NCBI GenBank assembly: GCA_007693325.1
Contig: REDW01000128.1
Coordinates: 1-44,828, forward strand
DNA from: Spirochaetaceae bacterium
Lineage (GTDB): Bacteria > Spirochaetota > Spirochaetia > DSM-27196 > PWMO01
Length of the DNA: 44,828 bases
Direction of reading: 5' to 3'
The notes below the pieces were generated by a model. That model was not told where the DNA came from and did no database searches. It saw only the letters and a list, made by a program, of their open reading frames with translations. Within the stretch, counting starts at the first letter, position 1; every line of letters starts with the position of its first letter. The position numbers were made by a program, and so were the translations under genes. Positions 7,701 through 16,266 of the stretch are shown in pieces.

Positions 7701-9416
7701 CATTCCCAGCAACAGTATCGAGGCGACCGAGAGTGCCAACAGCAGCACCGCCGATACGATCACTACTGCAATGTTTGACAACGCCCACTCCAGCAGACGC
7801 TCGTAGCCGTCATCCAGCGCTCGCAGCACCCGTTGGACACGTGCAGCCACGCTGTTTAACAGCGCGGAGCGGCTTTCAATTTCCAGATCCGCAAGTGACA
7901 GCTCGGCGTCCTGCCGGTCGGCACCCGTCTGCAGCCCCGCGGCATCGATGCGCAGGAAACGCGAGCACAGTACCGGCATCAGGCTTATTGCAGCGGCCAG
8001 CGAGACAAACAGTGAAAACGCTATCGTTAGCGAGAGATCCTCGAACAGGATACCGGCGATGCCCTCAACGTAGAGCATCGGCAGAAATACCGCCATCGAT
8101 GTGAGAGTCGACGCGGTGATTGCAGTCGAGACCTCCTCGGCACCGCTGACTGCGGCCTCAAAGCGGTCCAGTCCGTTAAGCTGCTTGCGGTAAATCGATT
8201 CCAGTACAACGATCGAGTTATCAACAAACATTCCAATTGCCAGCGTAATCCCCATCAGCGATGTAATATTGAGCGTCATTCCACCGAAGTCGATAAGAGT
8301 GAAGGTCGACACCACTGCAACGGGGATCACCAGCGAGATTATCACTGTGCTGCGCAGGTTGCGCAGAAAGACAAGCAGGACAAATATCGCCAGAATACCG
8401 CCCTGCCAGGCTGCGTTGACCACTCCGCCGATAGAGTCGCGCACCTGGTCGGCCTGGTTGACCTGCACCTCTATCTGTAATGAAGGAGGCAGGCTGCGCT
8501 GCAGGATGTGCAGGCGCCCGAGCACCTCATCATTTACATCAACGGTATTGTAGCCGGGTTGCTTGTGCACCTCGATCCGCAGTCCCTCGCGGTCTGCCGC
8601 GCGTACAAACTCCTGCTGCGGCTTGAAATCCATCTCGATTGTGGCAAGATCACCGAGAAAGATCGGCACACCCGCGCGCGATGCAACCAGCACCTGCTCG
8701 ATATCCGCAACCGATTCAAACTCGCCGATGGTGCGCAGCGAAAGCTCGTAATCTCCGAGTTCCATGCGCCCACCGGGCAGCGTCACGTTCTCGCCCTCGA
8801 ATGCTCGTAACACCTCGCTGACCGCCACCGCGTGGCGTCCCAGAGCATCGAGATTGAGACGCACCATAACGGCGGCTTCACGCCCGCCGAATAGATCTAC
8901 CTGGGCCACCCCTGCAACCCGCTCGATCTGCGGCGAGACCCGGTCTTCTACCAGACGCCGCACATCCATCCCCTCGGCGCTCGAGAGGACGTTGAGCTCC
9001 AGCGTGGGGTAGAGCCCGCCCTCAAATTTGAACAGCTGCGGCCGTTCGGCACGCGGCGGCAGCGTGTCTTCGATTGCGTTGAGCGCCTCGCGGACATCGA
9101 TCAGGGCCATGTCGATATCGGTGTCCGATGCGAAGTTCATGCGCACCGTTGAGAGTCCTTCACGCGAGGTGGAGTTGATGTGTTCCAGACCGTTGATACC
9201 CGAAACCGCGTCCTCGATCTCGACGGTTACATCGGATTCGACTTCAAAGGGCCCAACCCCCGGATACGGCGTGAACGCAACTATGGCCGGCAGGGTAGCT
9301 TCGGGAAACAGCTCCTGCCCGATGCGGTTCAGCGATATAATGCCTATTGTAAACAGGCCCGCGAAAATCATGACCACCGTAACCGGTCGCTGAACCGAAA
9401 ATGCCGAGATACTCAT
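4755..9416 (-). CDS. RND efflux pump fused in frame to a TolC-like outer membrane factor
   Basis: One uninterrupted frame of 1553 codons. Residues 1 to about 1045 are an HAE1/AcrB-type RND transporter: first helix after SVQRPVTVV, the proton-relay helix GMFVDNSIVVLES (Asp then Asn instead of Asp-Asp), large periplasmic loops and the final helices ending near LYYAIERFIERQR. A linker rich in Gly, Asp and Ala (about 1050-1070) leads to a signal-peptide-like hydrophobic segment (TVVLAGLGLLLAA, about 1080-1092) with an AQQA-like cleavage region. Residues about 1105-1553 form an outer-membrane-factor domain with two long coiled-coil repeats rich in Ala, Glu and Arg. The start overlaps the adaptor gene's stop (ATGA). 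Pump and channel are normally separate proteins, so the fusion is unusual. Drug or solvent export is the likely role. Confidence 0.9.
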   Translation of the reverse strand: MSISAFSVQRPVTVVMIFAGLFTIGIISLNRIGQELFPEATLPAIVAFTPYPGVGPFEVESDVTVEIEDAVSGINGLEHINSTSREGLSTVRMNFASDTDIDMALIDVREALNAIEDTLPPRAERPQLFKFEGGLYPTLELNVLSSAEGMDVRRLVEDRVSPQIERVAGVAQVDLFGGREAAVMVRLNLDALGRHAVAVSEVLRAFEGENVTLPGGRMELGDYELSLRTIGEFESVADIEQVLVASRAGVPIFLGDLATIEMDFKPQQEFVRAADREGLRIEVHKQPGYNTVDVNDEVLGRLHILQRSLPPSLQIEVQVNQADQVRDSIGGVVNAAWQGGILAIFVLLVFLRNLRSTVIISLVIPVAVVSTFTLIDFGGMTLNITSLMGITLAIGMFVDNSIVVLESIYRKQLNGLDRFEAAVSGAEEVSTAITASTLTSMAVFLPMLYVEGIAGILFEDLSLTIAFSLFVSLAAAISLMPVLCSRFLRIDAAGLQTGADRQDAELSLADLEIESRSALLNSVAARVQRVLRALDDGYERLLEWALSNIAVVIVSAVLLLALSVASILLLGMEFLPEADEGSFVVNFRTRIDSSAAATARRVDEVESIIREESDGYIVALSSVIGGGAMLQGGGSGRGNNTATVHVRLADVQTRRRDIWSITNEIDRRIGRELMDLDYNVEIQGMAAIAQSASGVTSPLVVELTGDDFDELRRYGERVRQAVADVSGARNVRTDTRDGARELQLRLRRSEAVRRGLRPLEVAQTIRTAYHGSEVSRFSEQESRYDVWLMLREEDRNNRDALRSIFFRTPEGNRVPIENVVDFREDIAPDAIRRLDRVRNVNVLANLTGERALNRVMNDIQTRVEAMGEPPAGITVNFTGAAEEMQESFESLFFALLLAALLVYMVMASQFESFVDPLIVMFSVPFAIIGLVAALIITNSTFNILSFVGAILLVGLVVNNAIVLIDYMNILRRRGIDLRTAVIRGGKTRLKPVLMTSATTLLALLPMALGIGVGAELRYPIGRAVVGGLFSSTLITLALIPTLYYAIERFIERQRNRGDGDGNAAGATGSVAPRGFTNGLTVVLAGLGLLLAAPQSAAQQAAGGLETDRPYAVEFSVEDLEARALQDSDAARRGRLNVLQSEAAYRTARAERAPSVALRLSASRLGYSSESFELPAGAVTVIEPGEFGPSLPTQPIPIPAQPLDIDLDLPSTVYGATATLRQPVFTWGRISRSIEAARFEQQARQVELQQTEHELRLEVRELYFAARFAEESQVLLREMAELVDQVVADRRAGYQEGRLVAQAVLEAQALQAELSARLIEAEQSGGSAREGLAFYCRIDRPQASQLTSDFRSDVPELDQAELTQRAMLESPSLAALYLQARRAEAAAAAARAQRNLLPQVGLEFNLETTSRRLPAIEDRWREDADWEWRLTIAGELQLFDGGQSAGRIEQAELAAELAHSGAAEYSRSRALAVQRAVAAVRSADATRRRRAAEAAHADERARSARAAYQSETISREAKLTAELARIEAHAAVLESRYQLERALSELEYVIAGAL

Positions 9417-10750
9417 GAGCCGTTTGCACCGCCCTGGGCACCGCGCCGCACCGTCTGTCCATCTTCGAGAAACGCGTTGCCGCGTACAATGACTTCAAGG
9501 TCATCCTGATGCTCCCACGCTTCGAGCCCGCAGCGCAGTTCTACCATGCCGTCCTGCTCGATACCTGGCTCCACCTCCACCATATGCGCGGTGCCGTGAG
9601 ACCCGGCCGCTTCGCCGTCGTTGGCGGGCTCAAACAGGAAGACCACCGCCTGGCCGCCGCGACGCACAACAGCCGTCCGCGGTACCGTCAGCGCGTCGGC
9701 AGCCTCGCGCACGGTGACGTAGGCGTTAACAAACATGCCGCCGCGCAGATCGCCGTACGGATTATCGATCAGAGCCTCGATCATGAAAGCGCCCGACTCG
9801 GGCGACACGGTGCGGCCAACCCGGCTCACCTGCCCGTGGTATTCAATGTCATCACCGAGCGCCGACGGCACCACCGCAACAGCGATTTCAGCGCCCGAAC
9901 GGTCAAGCTGGATGAAGCGGCCGTAGTGGCGTTCGGGAACCGGTAACTCGAGCTTGATTCGCTGATCGCCCACCAGGATTGCAACCGCAGTGGCCGTATC
10001 AACGGTGTCACCCACGGCAACCGGCAGTTCGGCCACGGTTCCGGCAACCGGCGCGGTTACCCGCGCATCGCCGGCACGCAGGCGTGCAAGCTCCCAGCGG
10101 TTCTCTGCGGCCTGGAGGTTGGCCTCGAGAGCCTCGATCTCCTCCTCGGTCGCGCCGTCTTCCAGCATTGTGAGTTCACGGCGCGCGTTCTCCACCGCGG
10201 TGTGCGCCCGCGCCACCTCGTTCTCGGTCTGCTCGAACTCACTGCGCGAGATCACGTCATCCGCAAACAGAGATCTGGCACGTTCGAAAGCGTTTTCAGC
10301 AACCCGCAGGTCTTCCTCTGCCTGCGCCACCGTTGCGCGGGCGGATTCCAGCTCCTGCCGGCGGGCACCGCGGCGGGCACGCCGCAATTCGGCCGCCGCG
10401 GCGTTGCGGGCAGCCTCCGCCTGGCGCATTTCCAGTTGCACCGTCCGGTCATCGATGCTCACAAGGATGTCATCACGCTGAACCGGATCGTTCTCGCGCA
10501 CGTGCACGTGTTCTACGCGGCCGGCAAGCTTTGGCAGCACTGCGGTGTGGCGCTCAGCCCGCAGCGTACCGGGGTAGCGCAACCGCTCGCGCAGCGTGCG
10601 GTACTCGATGGCAACGCTGCTCACCGCGGGGACCGCCGCCGGCTCCTCGGGATCCAGAATAGCCGTCACTACCTGCAGCAGCGGTATACCGAGAAAAACA
10701 AGCAGCGCCGCAATGGCGCCCCACAGCAGCCGCCGGCCGGCGGTAGTCAA
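9413..10750 (-). CDS. RND periplasmic adaptor (membrane fusion protein, HlyD/AcrA family)
   Basis: A 445-residue adaptor that would link the inner-membrane pump to the outer-membrane channel. It has an N-terminal membrane anchor (LLWGAIAALLVFLGIPLLQV), a first lipoyl half (AVLPKLAGRVEHVHVRENDPV), a long alpha-hairpin coiled coil of about 120 residues rich in Ala, Glu and Arg, a second lipoyl half (DARVTAPVAGTVAELPVAVGD), then beta-barrel and membrane-proximal domains. It is the first gene of a two-gene efflux operon and overlaps the pump frame by four bases. The start appears to be TTG, with AGGAGG (10761-10756) five bases upstream; no in-frame ATG is available nearby. Confidence 0.93.
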   Translation of the reverse strand: MTTAGRRLLWGAIAALLVFLGIPLLQVVTAILDPEEPAAVPAVSSVAIEYRTLRERLRYPGTLRAERHTAVLPKLAGRVEHVHVRENDPVQRDDILVSIDDRTVQLEMRQAEAARNAAAAELRRARRGARRQELESARATVAQAEEDLRVAENAFERARSLFADDVISRSEFEQTENEVARAHTAVENARRELTMLEDGATEEEIEALEANLQAAENRWELARLRAGDARVTAPVAGTVAELPVAVGDTVDTATAVAILVGDQRIKLELPVPERHYGRFIQLDRSGAEIAVAVVPSALGDDIEYHGQVSRVGRTVSPESGAFMIEALIDNPYGDLRGGMFVNAYVTVREAADALTVPRTAVVRRGGQAVVFLFEPANDGEAAGSHGTAHMVEVEPGIEQDGMVELRCGLEAWEHQDDLEVIVRGNAFLEDGQTVRRGAQGGANGS

Positions 10751-10772
10751 TGATGCCTCCTGTTATGTCTCA

Positions 10773-10801
10773 AGGATAGTGCGAGAACTGCGCTGCAGCA
10801 A
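10773..10801 (-). promoter_or_regulatory. Predicted promoter of the efflux operon
   Basis: On the minus strand TTGCTG (10801-10796) and TATCCT (10778-10773) are separated by 17 bases. They lie just upstream of the AGGAGG ribosome-binding site of the adaptor gene. This is consistent with a sigma-70-type promoter. Confidence 0.5.
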
Positions 10802-10835
10802 GCCCGTGCGCGTGAAACTCCGCAGATATTTTTCT

Positions 10836-10863
10836 TTGTCCGATCCGGGAACCGTGCTATTAT
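10836..10863 (+). promoter_or_regulatory. Predicted promoter of the nucleobase permease
   Basis: TTGTCC (10836-10841) and TATTAT (10858-10863), separated by 16 bases, precede the permease gene by 48 bases. The ribosome-binding site GGAGG is at 10899-10903. Confidence 0.55.
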
Positions 10864-10910
10864 TGGGTGCTTCAAAAATGACCCAGCTACGAGAGTGAGG
10901 AGGGAAACGC

Positions 10911-12464
10911 ATGGCTTCGGTAGAGTATCCTTTATTTCGTAAGGATGATGTAAACGGATTCTGGGCCCTGTTCCAGAACAACCTGGCAAACTTCGCCTGG
11001 CTGTCGATCACGATGGTCGGTATGGGGTTTCCGCCGGCGATTGTATTCGGACGCATGATCCCCGGGGCAGCAATCGCTGTTGCGGCCGGCAACTTCTACT
11101 ACGCCAACATGGCCAAGCGCCTGGCGATCAAGGAGGGACGTACAGACGTCACCGCACTGTCGTACGGCTTGAGCACTCCGGTTCAGTTCATCTACATGGT
11201 GATCATTGCCGGTGGCGCACTCTCTGTTACCGGAGACCACGAGACCGCCTGGCAGATTGCGGTTGCCGCCTGCGTACTGGGCGGGCTGATCGAGGTGCTC
11301 GGCGGTTTCATAGGACGGGCGGTCAGAACGTTTCTGCCGCGTGCCGCCATGCTCGGTGCCCTGGCCGGTGTGGCGCTGACCTTCATTGCCGGCGAGCTCT
11401 TCTTCAAGACCTTCGCTGCACCGATTGTAGGTTCGGTGGTGCTGGTAATTATCATGATCGGACTGATCTCGCGTGCGGCAATGCCGTTCAAGATCCCTTC
11501 AGCGCTGCTGGCGATTGTACTCGGTACCGTGCTGGCCTACCTGCTGGGTGTATCGGATCCGGCAAACGTAGCCGCCGCTGCCGGCGATCTGGGAATCTAC
11601 ATCCCGCTGCCAACGCTGGCCGCGTTCCAGGGGCTTGGCCTGCTGTTCGGTGAGTATTCCTACCTGCTGGCGGTTATCATCCCGATCTCGGTCTACAACT
11701 TTGTTGAGACGATGAACAACGTCGAGGCGGTTTCGGCCCTCGGTGATGATTACGATGTCAGGGAGTCGCAGTTTGCAGACGGCGCCGGAACTATCCTGGG
11801 CGCGCTGTTTGGCGGCATTCTGCCCACCACCGTCTACATTGCCTCGGTAGGCGCCAAGGAAATGAACGCCGGCCGCGGTTACTCGATCCTCAACGGTGGG
11901 GTCTTCCTGGTGGCCGCAGCGCTGGGCCTGGTAGGTGCGGTCTCGCGCATCATTCCGATTGAAGTCATCGCGCCGATCCTGGTCTACGTTGGTATTGTGA
12001 TGGTGGCCAACGCCTTCATCAAGTCGCCGCACCGCCACGCGCCTGCGGTAGCGTTGGCAATGATTCCGTACTTCGCCAACTACCTGGGCACCCGCATAAA
12101 CCGCGGCGAGATCGACGCTTTTCCGTCCGGTGCAGCCATACTTCACGACATCTCTCCGGCAATCATGCCACTGACGCAAGGCGCCATGTTTACCGCACTG
12201 CTGTGGGGTGCAATCACGGTCTTCCTGATCGACAGGCAGTACAAGAAAGCCTCAGCAATAGGTCTTACGATGGCGGTAATGGCGGCCTTTGGCCTGATGC
12301 ACGCACCGCGGCTGCAGTTCATGGGCGGAGGGCTGCAGAACGAGTTTGTTATCGGATACCTCATCGTAGCCGTGTTCTGCTTCGGGTTCAGCTACCTCAG
12401 GACGCCCGAGGTTACCCCTGACCGTTCCGAAACGGTTTCAGAGAGCGGACAGCACCCGATCTGA
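10911..12464 (+). CDS. NCS2/AzgA-type nucleobase permease
   Basis: A 517-residue polytopic inner-membrane protein with about 12-14 hydrophobic segments. The centre reads VYNFVETMNNVEAVSALGDD followed by QFADGAGTILGALFGG and TTVYIASVGAKEMNAGRGYS. This resembles the AzgA branch of the NCS2 purine/xanthine/uracil permeases, where the conserved substrate-binding Glu and the DGxGT segment occur. It would import a purine or related base with protons. It has GGAGG seven bases before the ATG and a likely promoter. A strong hairpin follows the gene. The substrate cannot be read from sequence; the purine cluster downstream makes a purine or ureide plausible. Confidence 0.8.
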   Translation: MASVEYPLFRKDDVNGFWALFQNNLANFAWLSITMVGMGFPPAIVFGRMIPGAAIAVAAGNFYYANMAKRLAIKEGRTDVTALSYGLSTPVQFIYMVIIAGGALSVTGDHETAWQIAVAACVLGGLIEVLGGFIGRAVRTFLPRAAMLGALAGVALTFIAGELFFKTFAAPIVGSVVLVIIMIGLISRAAMPFKIPSALLAIVLGTVLAYLLGVSDPANVAAAAGDLGIYIPLPTLAAFQGLGLLFGEYSYLLAVIIPISVYNFVETMNNVEAVSALGDDYDVRESQFADGAGTILGALFGGILPTTVYIASVGAKEMNAGRGYSILNGGVFLVAAALGLVGAVSRIIPIEVIAPILVYVGIVMVANAFIKSPHRHAPAVALAMIPYFANYLGTRINRGEIDAFPSGAAILHDISPAIMPLTQGAMFTALLWGAITVFLIDRQYKKASAIGLTMAVMAAFGLMHAPRLQFMGGGLQNEFVIGYLIVAVFCFGFSYLRTPEVTPDRSETVSESGQHPI

Positions 12465-12470
12465 TTATCG

Positions 12471-12494
12471 CGGGCCACCAGCAATGGTGGCCCG
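12471..12494. terminator. Hairpin between permease and MFS genes
   Basis: CGGGCCACC-agcaat-GGTGGCCCG is a perfect nine-base stem with a six-base loop, starting six bases after the permease stop codon. It lacks a T run, so it may be a terminator or an RNA-stabilising stem that lowers MFS expression. The upstream ATG of the next frame (12484) lies in its loop and stem, which argues against that ATG being used. Confidence 0.55.
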
Positions 12495-12516
12495 TCTGCA
12501 ATCCGTTGAACACTCC

Positions 12517-13680
12517 ATGAAACTCTATCAGGGCTGGAAAGTCGCCATCGCCGGCATGGGAATCAACTTCCTGGTCGGTATCTCGTACGCCTGGAGCATC
12601 TACGCCCGCGGACTAAGCCGCGAGCTGGGCTGGTCGCAGGCCGAAACCGCCCTGCCCTACACGGTGTTCATTGTGTGCTACGCGGTCTCGATGGTGGCGG
12701 CCGGCAGAGCGCAGGACCGTCTGGGACCGCGGCCGGTTGTTACCGTTGGCGCGCTCCTGGTGGGATCGGCGTTTCTCGTCAGCGCCTTTATGGTACGCCC
12801 CCTGCCGATGGCGCTTGTCTGGGGAGGTCTGTTTGGTACGGGACTGGCGGCGTGCTTCGGATCGGTTACACCGGCAGCCATGAAATGGTTCCCACCGCGC
12901 AGTCGTGGGTTGGTTGCCGGCGTTGTGGTGACCGGCGTTGGCCTTTCGGCAATCGTCATGTCTCCGCTGGTGCACGTGCTGGTGCAGCAGAGCGTGACAA
13001 CCGCTTTTGTGGTAAGCGGCCTCATGCTGCTGATCGGCACGCTGCTGTTATCCCGCTGGGTCTCCAACCCACCTCAGCTCGATCAGCAGCAGCCGCACGG
13101 TTCCCCTGAGGTGCCGTGGTACCGCGTGCTGCGAGACCACCGCTTCGGGCTGTTGTGGCTGATGTTTCTGCTATCGACCACTTCCGGCCTGACCTTTGCC
13201 ACGCATCTGGACCGCATAGCGCGGGTTCAGGCGTCTCTGCACGAGGGATTTCTGACGGTCTCCTTGTTTGCGCTGTTCAACGCTATTGGCCGTCCGCTCG
13301 GTGGCATTGTCTCGGACCGCATCGGGCGCACCCGGTCTATGACGCTGACCTTTGCATTTATGACTTTGATGCTGTTGCTGTCGCTGGTGGCGTACAACGC
13401 AGTACTGCTTTCGCTGGCGGTGGCCATGATCGGTCTGGGCTACGGTACGATATTCAGCCTCTTTCCGGCCGCTACGGTCACGTTCTTTGGCGAGAAGCGT
13501 TTTGGACTCTACTACGGCCTGGTGTTCACTGCTATCGGCGGCGCCGGTATCTATCCGCTGCTGGCCGGGCACCTGTTTGACCGCCTGGGCAACTTCACGC
13601 TGGCACTCGGCCTTCCGGCGCTATTCTGTGCCATTGCGGCGTTGCTGTCGCTGCGCCTGTCGCGGTTGAATCCTCAGTAG
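12517..13680 (+). CDS. MFS transporter, OFA (oxalate/formate antiporter) type
   Basis: About 387 residues with 12 hydrophobic segments. The N-terminal segment YQGWKVAIAGMGINFLVGIS followed by YAWSIYARGLSRELGWSQAE and the loop AGRAQDRLGPRPVVTVG are typical of the OFA family, and a second DRIGRTRSM-type loop marks the C-terminal half. OFA members exchange or import carboxylates; the substrate here is unknown. I place the start at ATG 12517 (MKLYQGWKV), where family similarity begins. The upstream ATG at 12484 sits inside a perfect hairpin. Neither start has a good Shine-Dalgarno sequence. Its 3' end overlaps the convergent tupC-like gene by seven bases. Confidence 0.83.
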   Translation: MKLYQGWKVAIAGMGINFLVGISYAWSIYARGLSRELGWSQAETALPYTVFIVCYAVSMVAAGRAQDRLGPRPVVTVGALLVGSAFLVSAFMVRPLPMALVWGGLFGTGLAACFGSVTPAAMKWFPPRSRGLVAGVVVTGVGLSAIVMSPLVHVLVQQSVTTAFVVSGLMLLIGTLLLSRWVSNPPQLDQQQPHGSPEVPWYRVLRDHRFGLLWLMFLLSTTSGLTFATHLDRIARVQASLHEGFLTVSLFALFNAIGRPLGGIVSDRIGRTRSMTLTFAFMTLMLLLSLVAYNAVLLSLAVAMIGLGYGTIFSLFPAATVTFFGEKRFGLYYGLVFTAIGGAGIYPLLAGHLFDRLGNFTLALGLPALFCAIAALLSLRLSRLNPQ

Positions 13681-14678
13681 AGCTCAACCGCCGACGCCTT
13701 GAACGTCACCCACAAGCGGCTTCCCGTGCGCAGCCGCAATTGGTCCACCGAGCGATGCGTCACCGTCGACACAAGCCGGCAGCCGCAGTCGATCTCGACT
13801 CGTGCCAGCTCGCCGGCAGTCAACTCGACCGCGCGCACATCGCCCTGCAGTCGGTTCTGCGCGCTGGTGACCGTCGCCTCAGCCGACAGGATGATGTCAT
13901 CCATGCGGACCACCGCGGTGGTATATTGACCGCGGGCTGCCGGGCAGAAGATTTGCGGACCGCCGCTGACCTGGAAACGCCCGATGTGCTCGTCTCCCGG
14001 ATCGAGAGTCCAGCCGCGCAGGATGTTGACGGCAACCGGCCGCAGCCGCCCCTCTTTCATCGGCACAATTCGATCGGCAAGCCGATAGGCAGAGGGCAGA
14101 TTATGCGTACTCATAATGACGCTGCGACCGCACTCGGCCTGCCAGCGCAGCACGCGCTCCACCGCAGCAATTGAGGCAGCATCGATGTTGGATGTTGGCT
14201 CGTCCAGCAGCAGCACCTGCGGTTGCAGTACCAGCGCGCGCGCAATGGCCGCACGCTGCTTCTCACCACCGGAGAGTGACGGCGCCCAGCGCCGCGCCAG
14301 CTGCTCCAGCCCCACCTGCTCCAGCGCCGCCAGCGTACGTTGGCGCACATCGTGCCGCGGCAGTCGGCGGATTCTCAGCGGCCACGCCACGTTGGCGTAG
14401 ACGCTCTCGGCAAACAGGTAGGGGCGCTGGTGCACCAACAGCGCCGGACCGTTGTGCACCCCGACCGATCCGCCGTCCGGTATCAGCAATCCCGCCAGCA
14501 GTTTGAGCAGCGTTGTCTTGCCGCAGCCGTTATCGCCGATCAATACCATGATCTCGGACGCCTGGGCTGTCAGAGACTCGATCTGCAGCAGCGCCTGGTC
14601 ACCAAACTGCGCCTGGTCGGCGTTGCCGCTGTCGGGGTAGCTGAAACGCAAGCCGTGAAGTTCAATTGCCGGGCTCAT
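13674..14678 (-). CDS. tupC: Tungstate/molybdate ABC transporter ATP-binding protein
   Basis: A 334-residue ATPase. Walker A GDNGCGKTT, Q-loop VHQRPYLF, ABC signature LSGGEKQR, Walker B VLLLDEP and switch His in MSTHNLPS are all visible in the first 220 residues. The last about 70 residues look like a TOBE/Mop oxyanion-binding domain (RLQGDVRAVELTAGELARVEI). It energises uptake through the permease encoded just before it, with a four-base ATGA overlap. The association with a TupA-type binding protein and a tungsten oxidoreductase favours tungstate. It is the last gene of the operon regulator-tupA-tupB-tupC. Confidence 0.9.
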   Translation of the reverse strand: MSPAIELHGLRFSYPDSGNADQAQFGDQALLQIESLTAQASEIMVLIGDNGCGKTTLLKLLAGLLIPDGGSVGVHNGPALLVHQRPYLFAESVYANVAWPLRIRRLPRHDVRQRTLAALEQVGLEQLARRWAPSLSGGEKQRAAIARALVLQPQVLLLDEPTSNIDAASIAAVERVLRWQAECGRSVIMSTHNLPSAYRLADRIVPMKEGRLRPVAVNILRGWTLDPGDEHIGRFQVSGGPQIFCPAARGQYTTAVVRMDDIILSAEATVTSAQNRLQGDVRAVELTAGELARVEIDCGCRLVSTVTHRSVDQLRLRTGSRLWVTFKASAVELY

Positions 14679-15376
14679 ATGGTCCTGTTCCCCGGCCGGA
14701 AGCGGATCAGATAGTTGAGCCCGAAATTGACACCGAAGGCCACCGTCATCAGCACAATGCCCAGCGCCACCGAGAGGGCAAAGGCGCCCTTCTGGGTCTC
14801 CAGCGCAATGGCGGTAGTGATGGTGCGCGTATACCAGCGTATGTTGCCGCCGAGCATCATGGCCGTTCCCACCTCGCCAACCACACGCCCAAAGGCGGTC
14901 AGAATTGCTGATACCACCGCGATGCGTCCCTCGCGTACGATCTTGACGCTACGCTGCAGCCGCGTTGCACCCAGCGTCTGCAAGGTTTCGGCCAGCTCGG
15001 GATCAAGCCGGGCAAGCCCGCCATAGACCAGTGAGACAACAATCGGCAGCGCCAGGACCGCCTGGCCGATGATCACCGCGGTAGGGGTGAACATCAGCCC
15101 AAGGCCACCGAGCGGTCCGGAGCGCGACAGCAGCGAGAACACCAGCAGTCCTACCACCACCGTCGGCAGTCCCATCAGGGTGTGGGTTGCCGCTACAACG
15201 CTGCGTTTGGCGGGAAACTCGCGAAACGCAAACAGCACGCCTATCGGGGTACCGATCAGCGCCGCTATCAGCGTTGAGGCGATGGCGAAGTGCAGCGAGT
15301 TGAAGGTTATCGCGGCCAACTCACGATCCCAGACCACGAGCAGCCGCAACGCCTCGATCAACGAAGCAAGATTCAT
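14675..15376 (-). CDS. tupB: Tungstate ABC transporter permease
   Basis: A 233-residue inner-membrane permease with five to six hydrophobic segments. It carries the EAA-type cytoplasmic loop ELAETLQTLGATRLQRSVKIV that docks onto the ATPase, then a conserved TupB-like stretch GRVVGEVGTAMMLGGNI. The permease of this family is encoded between the binding protein and the ATPase in the same order as here. The stop overlaps the ATPase start by four bases, and 18 bases separate it from the tupA stop. Substrate assignment follows from the binding protein and neighbours. Confidence 0.9.
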   Translation of the reverse strand: MNLASLIEALRLLVVWDRELAAITFNSLHFAIASTLIAALIGTPIGVLFAFREFPAKRSVVAATHTLMGLPTVVVGLLVFSLLSRSGPLGGLGLMFTPTAVIIGQAVLALPIVVSLVYGGLARLDPELAETLQTLGATRLQRSVKIVREGRIAVVSAILTAFGRVVGEVGTAMMLGGNIRWYTRTITTAIALETQKGAFALSVALGIVLMTVAFGVNFGLNYLIRFRPGNRTI

Positions 15377-15394
15377 ACCGCAGAGGTTATCGCA

Positions 15395-16234
15395 TTAATC
15401 GCCGTCAGGGAAGAACAGCTGCTGACCGCGTACGCGATAGCCGGCAATCAGCGCTTGTCCCTGTGAGGAAGTTACGTGCCTGATCAGCGCCTGCGCAAGT
15501 TCCAGCCTGACGTGCGGATGACGTTGAGGGTTGACCGCAATGATGCCATAAGGATTGAACAGCAACGCGTCACCCTCAAACAGCACGCCAATCTCAACAT
15601 CGCCAGTATAGGAGAGATAGGTGCCGCGGTCAGCCAACGTGTAGGCCTGCCGCTCGGTGGCCAGCGTGATCACCGCCCCCATTCCCTGGCCGACTTCGCG
15701 ATACCAGGCGCCGGCGGTGTCAGCACCCGCGAGGTCCCAGATCTCACGTTCCTTGACGTGCGTTCCCGAGTTGTCGCCGCGCGAAATGAACTCCGCCCGT
15801 GCAGTGGCAATTCGCGCAAACGCCTCGCTGACCTCTGCTGCGCCACCCACCCCGGCCGGATCTTCTGCGGGCCCCAGCACCACGAAGTCATTGTACATGA
15901 AATGGACCCGTTCAACTCCGTAACCGTCGGCCACAAAGGCGCGCTCTAGTTGCGGCGCGTGTACCATCAGGACATCGGCGTCGCCGCTGCGTCCGATCTG
16001 CAGCGCCTGCCCGGTACCAACGGCAATCACATCCACGACCGCGTTGTGGCGCGCTTCAAACGGCGGCAGTAGTTCGGCCAGCAGACCGCTGTTCTCGGTG
16101 CTGGTAGTGGTGGCCAGCACCAGCCGCGTTGCTTCTGCGCGTTGCCGCCGTCCGGCTGCGAATAGCGGCGGGGTGCTGAACGCCAACGCCGCCATCAACA
16201 GCAAAGTCATTGCCATTGACGTCTTTGCAATCAT
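15395..16234 (-). CDS. tupA: Tungstate-binding periplasmic protein
   Basis: A 279-residue exported binding protein. A signal peptide (MTLLLMAALAFSTPPLFAAG) precedes the mature start. The hallmark TTTSTENSGLL segment (about residues 42-52), the oxyanion-binding TTTS of TupA-type proteins, is intact, as is the second lobe motif FISRGDNSGTHVKEREIW. It should capture tungstate at the membrane and hand it to TupB. AAGGAAAG lies just upstream of the ATG. The closest relative in this window is the C-terminal half of the adjacent regulator, with which it shares block after block, so one probably arose from the other. Confidence 0.9.
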   Translation of the reverse strand: MIAKTSMAMTLLLMAALAFSTPPLFAAGRRQRAEATRLVLATTTSTENSGLLAELLPPFEARHNAVVDVIAVGTGQALQIGRSGDADVLMVHAPQLERAFVADGYGVERVHFMYNDFVVLGPAEDPAGVGGAAEVSEAFARIATARAEFISRGDNSGTHVKEREIWDLAGADTAGAWYREVGQGMGAVITLATERQAYTLADRGTYLSYTGDVEIGVLFEGDALLFNPYGIIAVNPQRHPHVRLELAQALIRHVTSSQGQALIAGYRVRGQQLFFPDGD

Positions 16235-16266
16235 GCTTGTCTTTCCTTACACCAGCCGGGTTTTTT

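Noticed and set aside
12484-12516. Upstream start of the MFS gene
   Set aside because: This ATG lies in a perfect hairpin and the added 11 residues do not match the family; ATG 12517 fits better.
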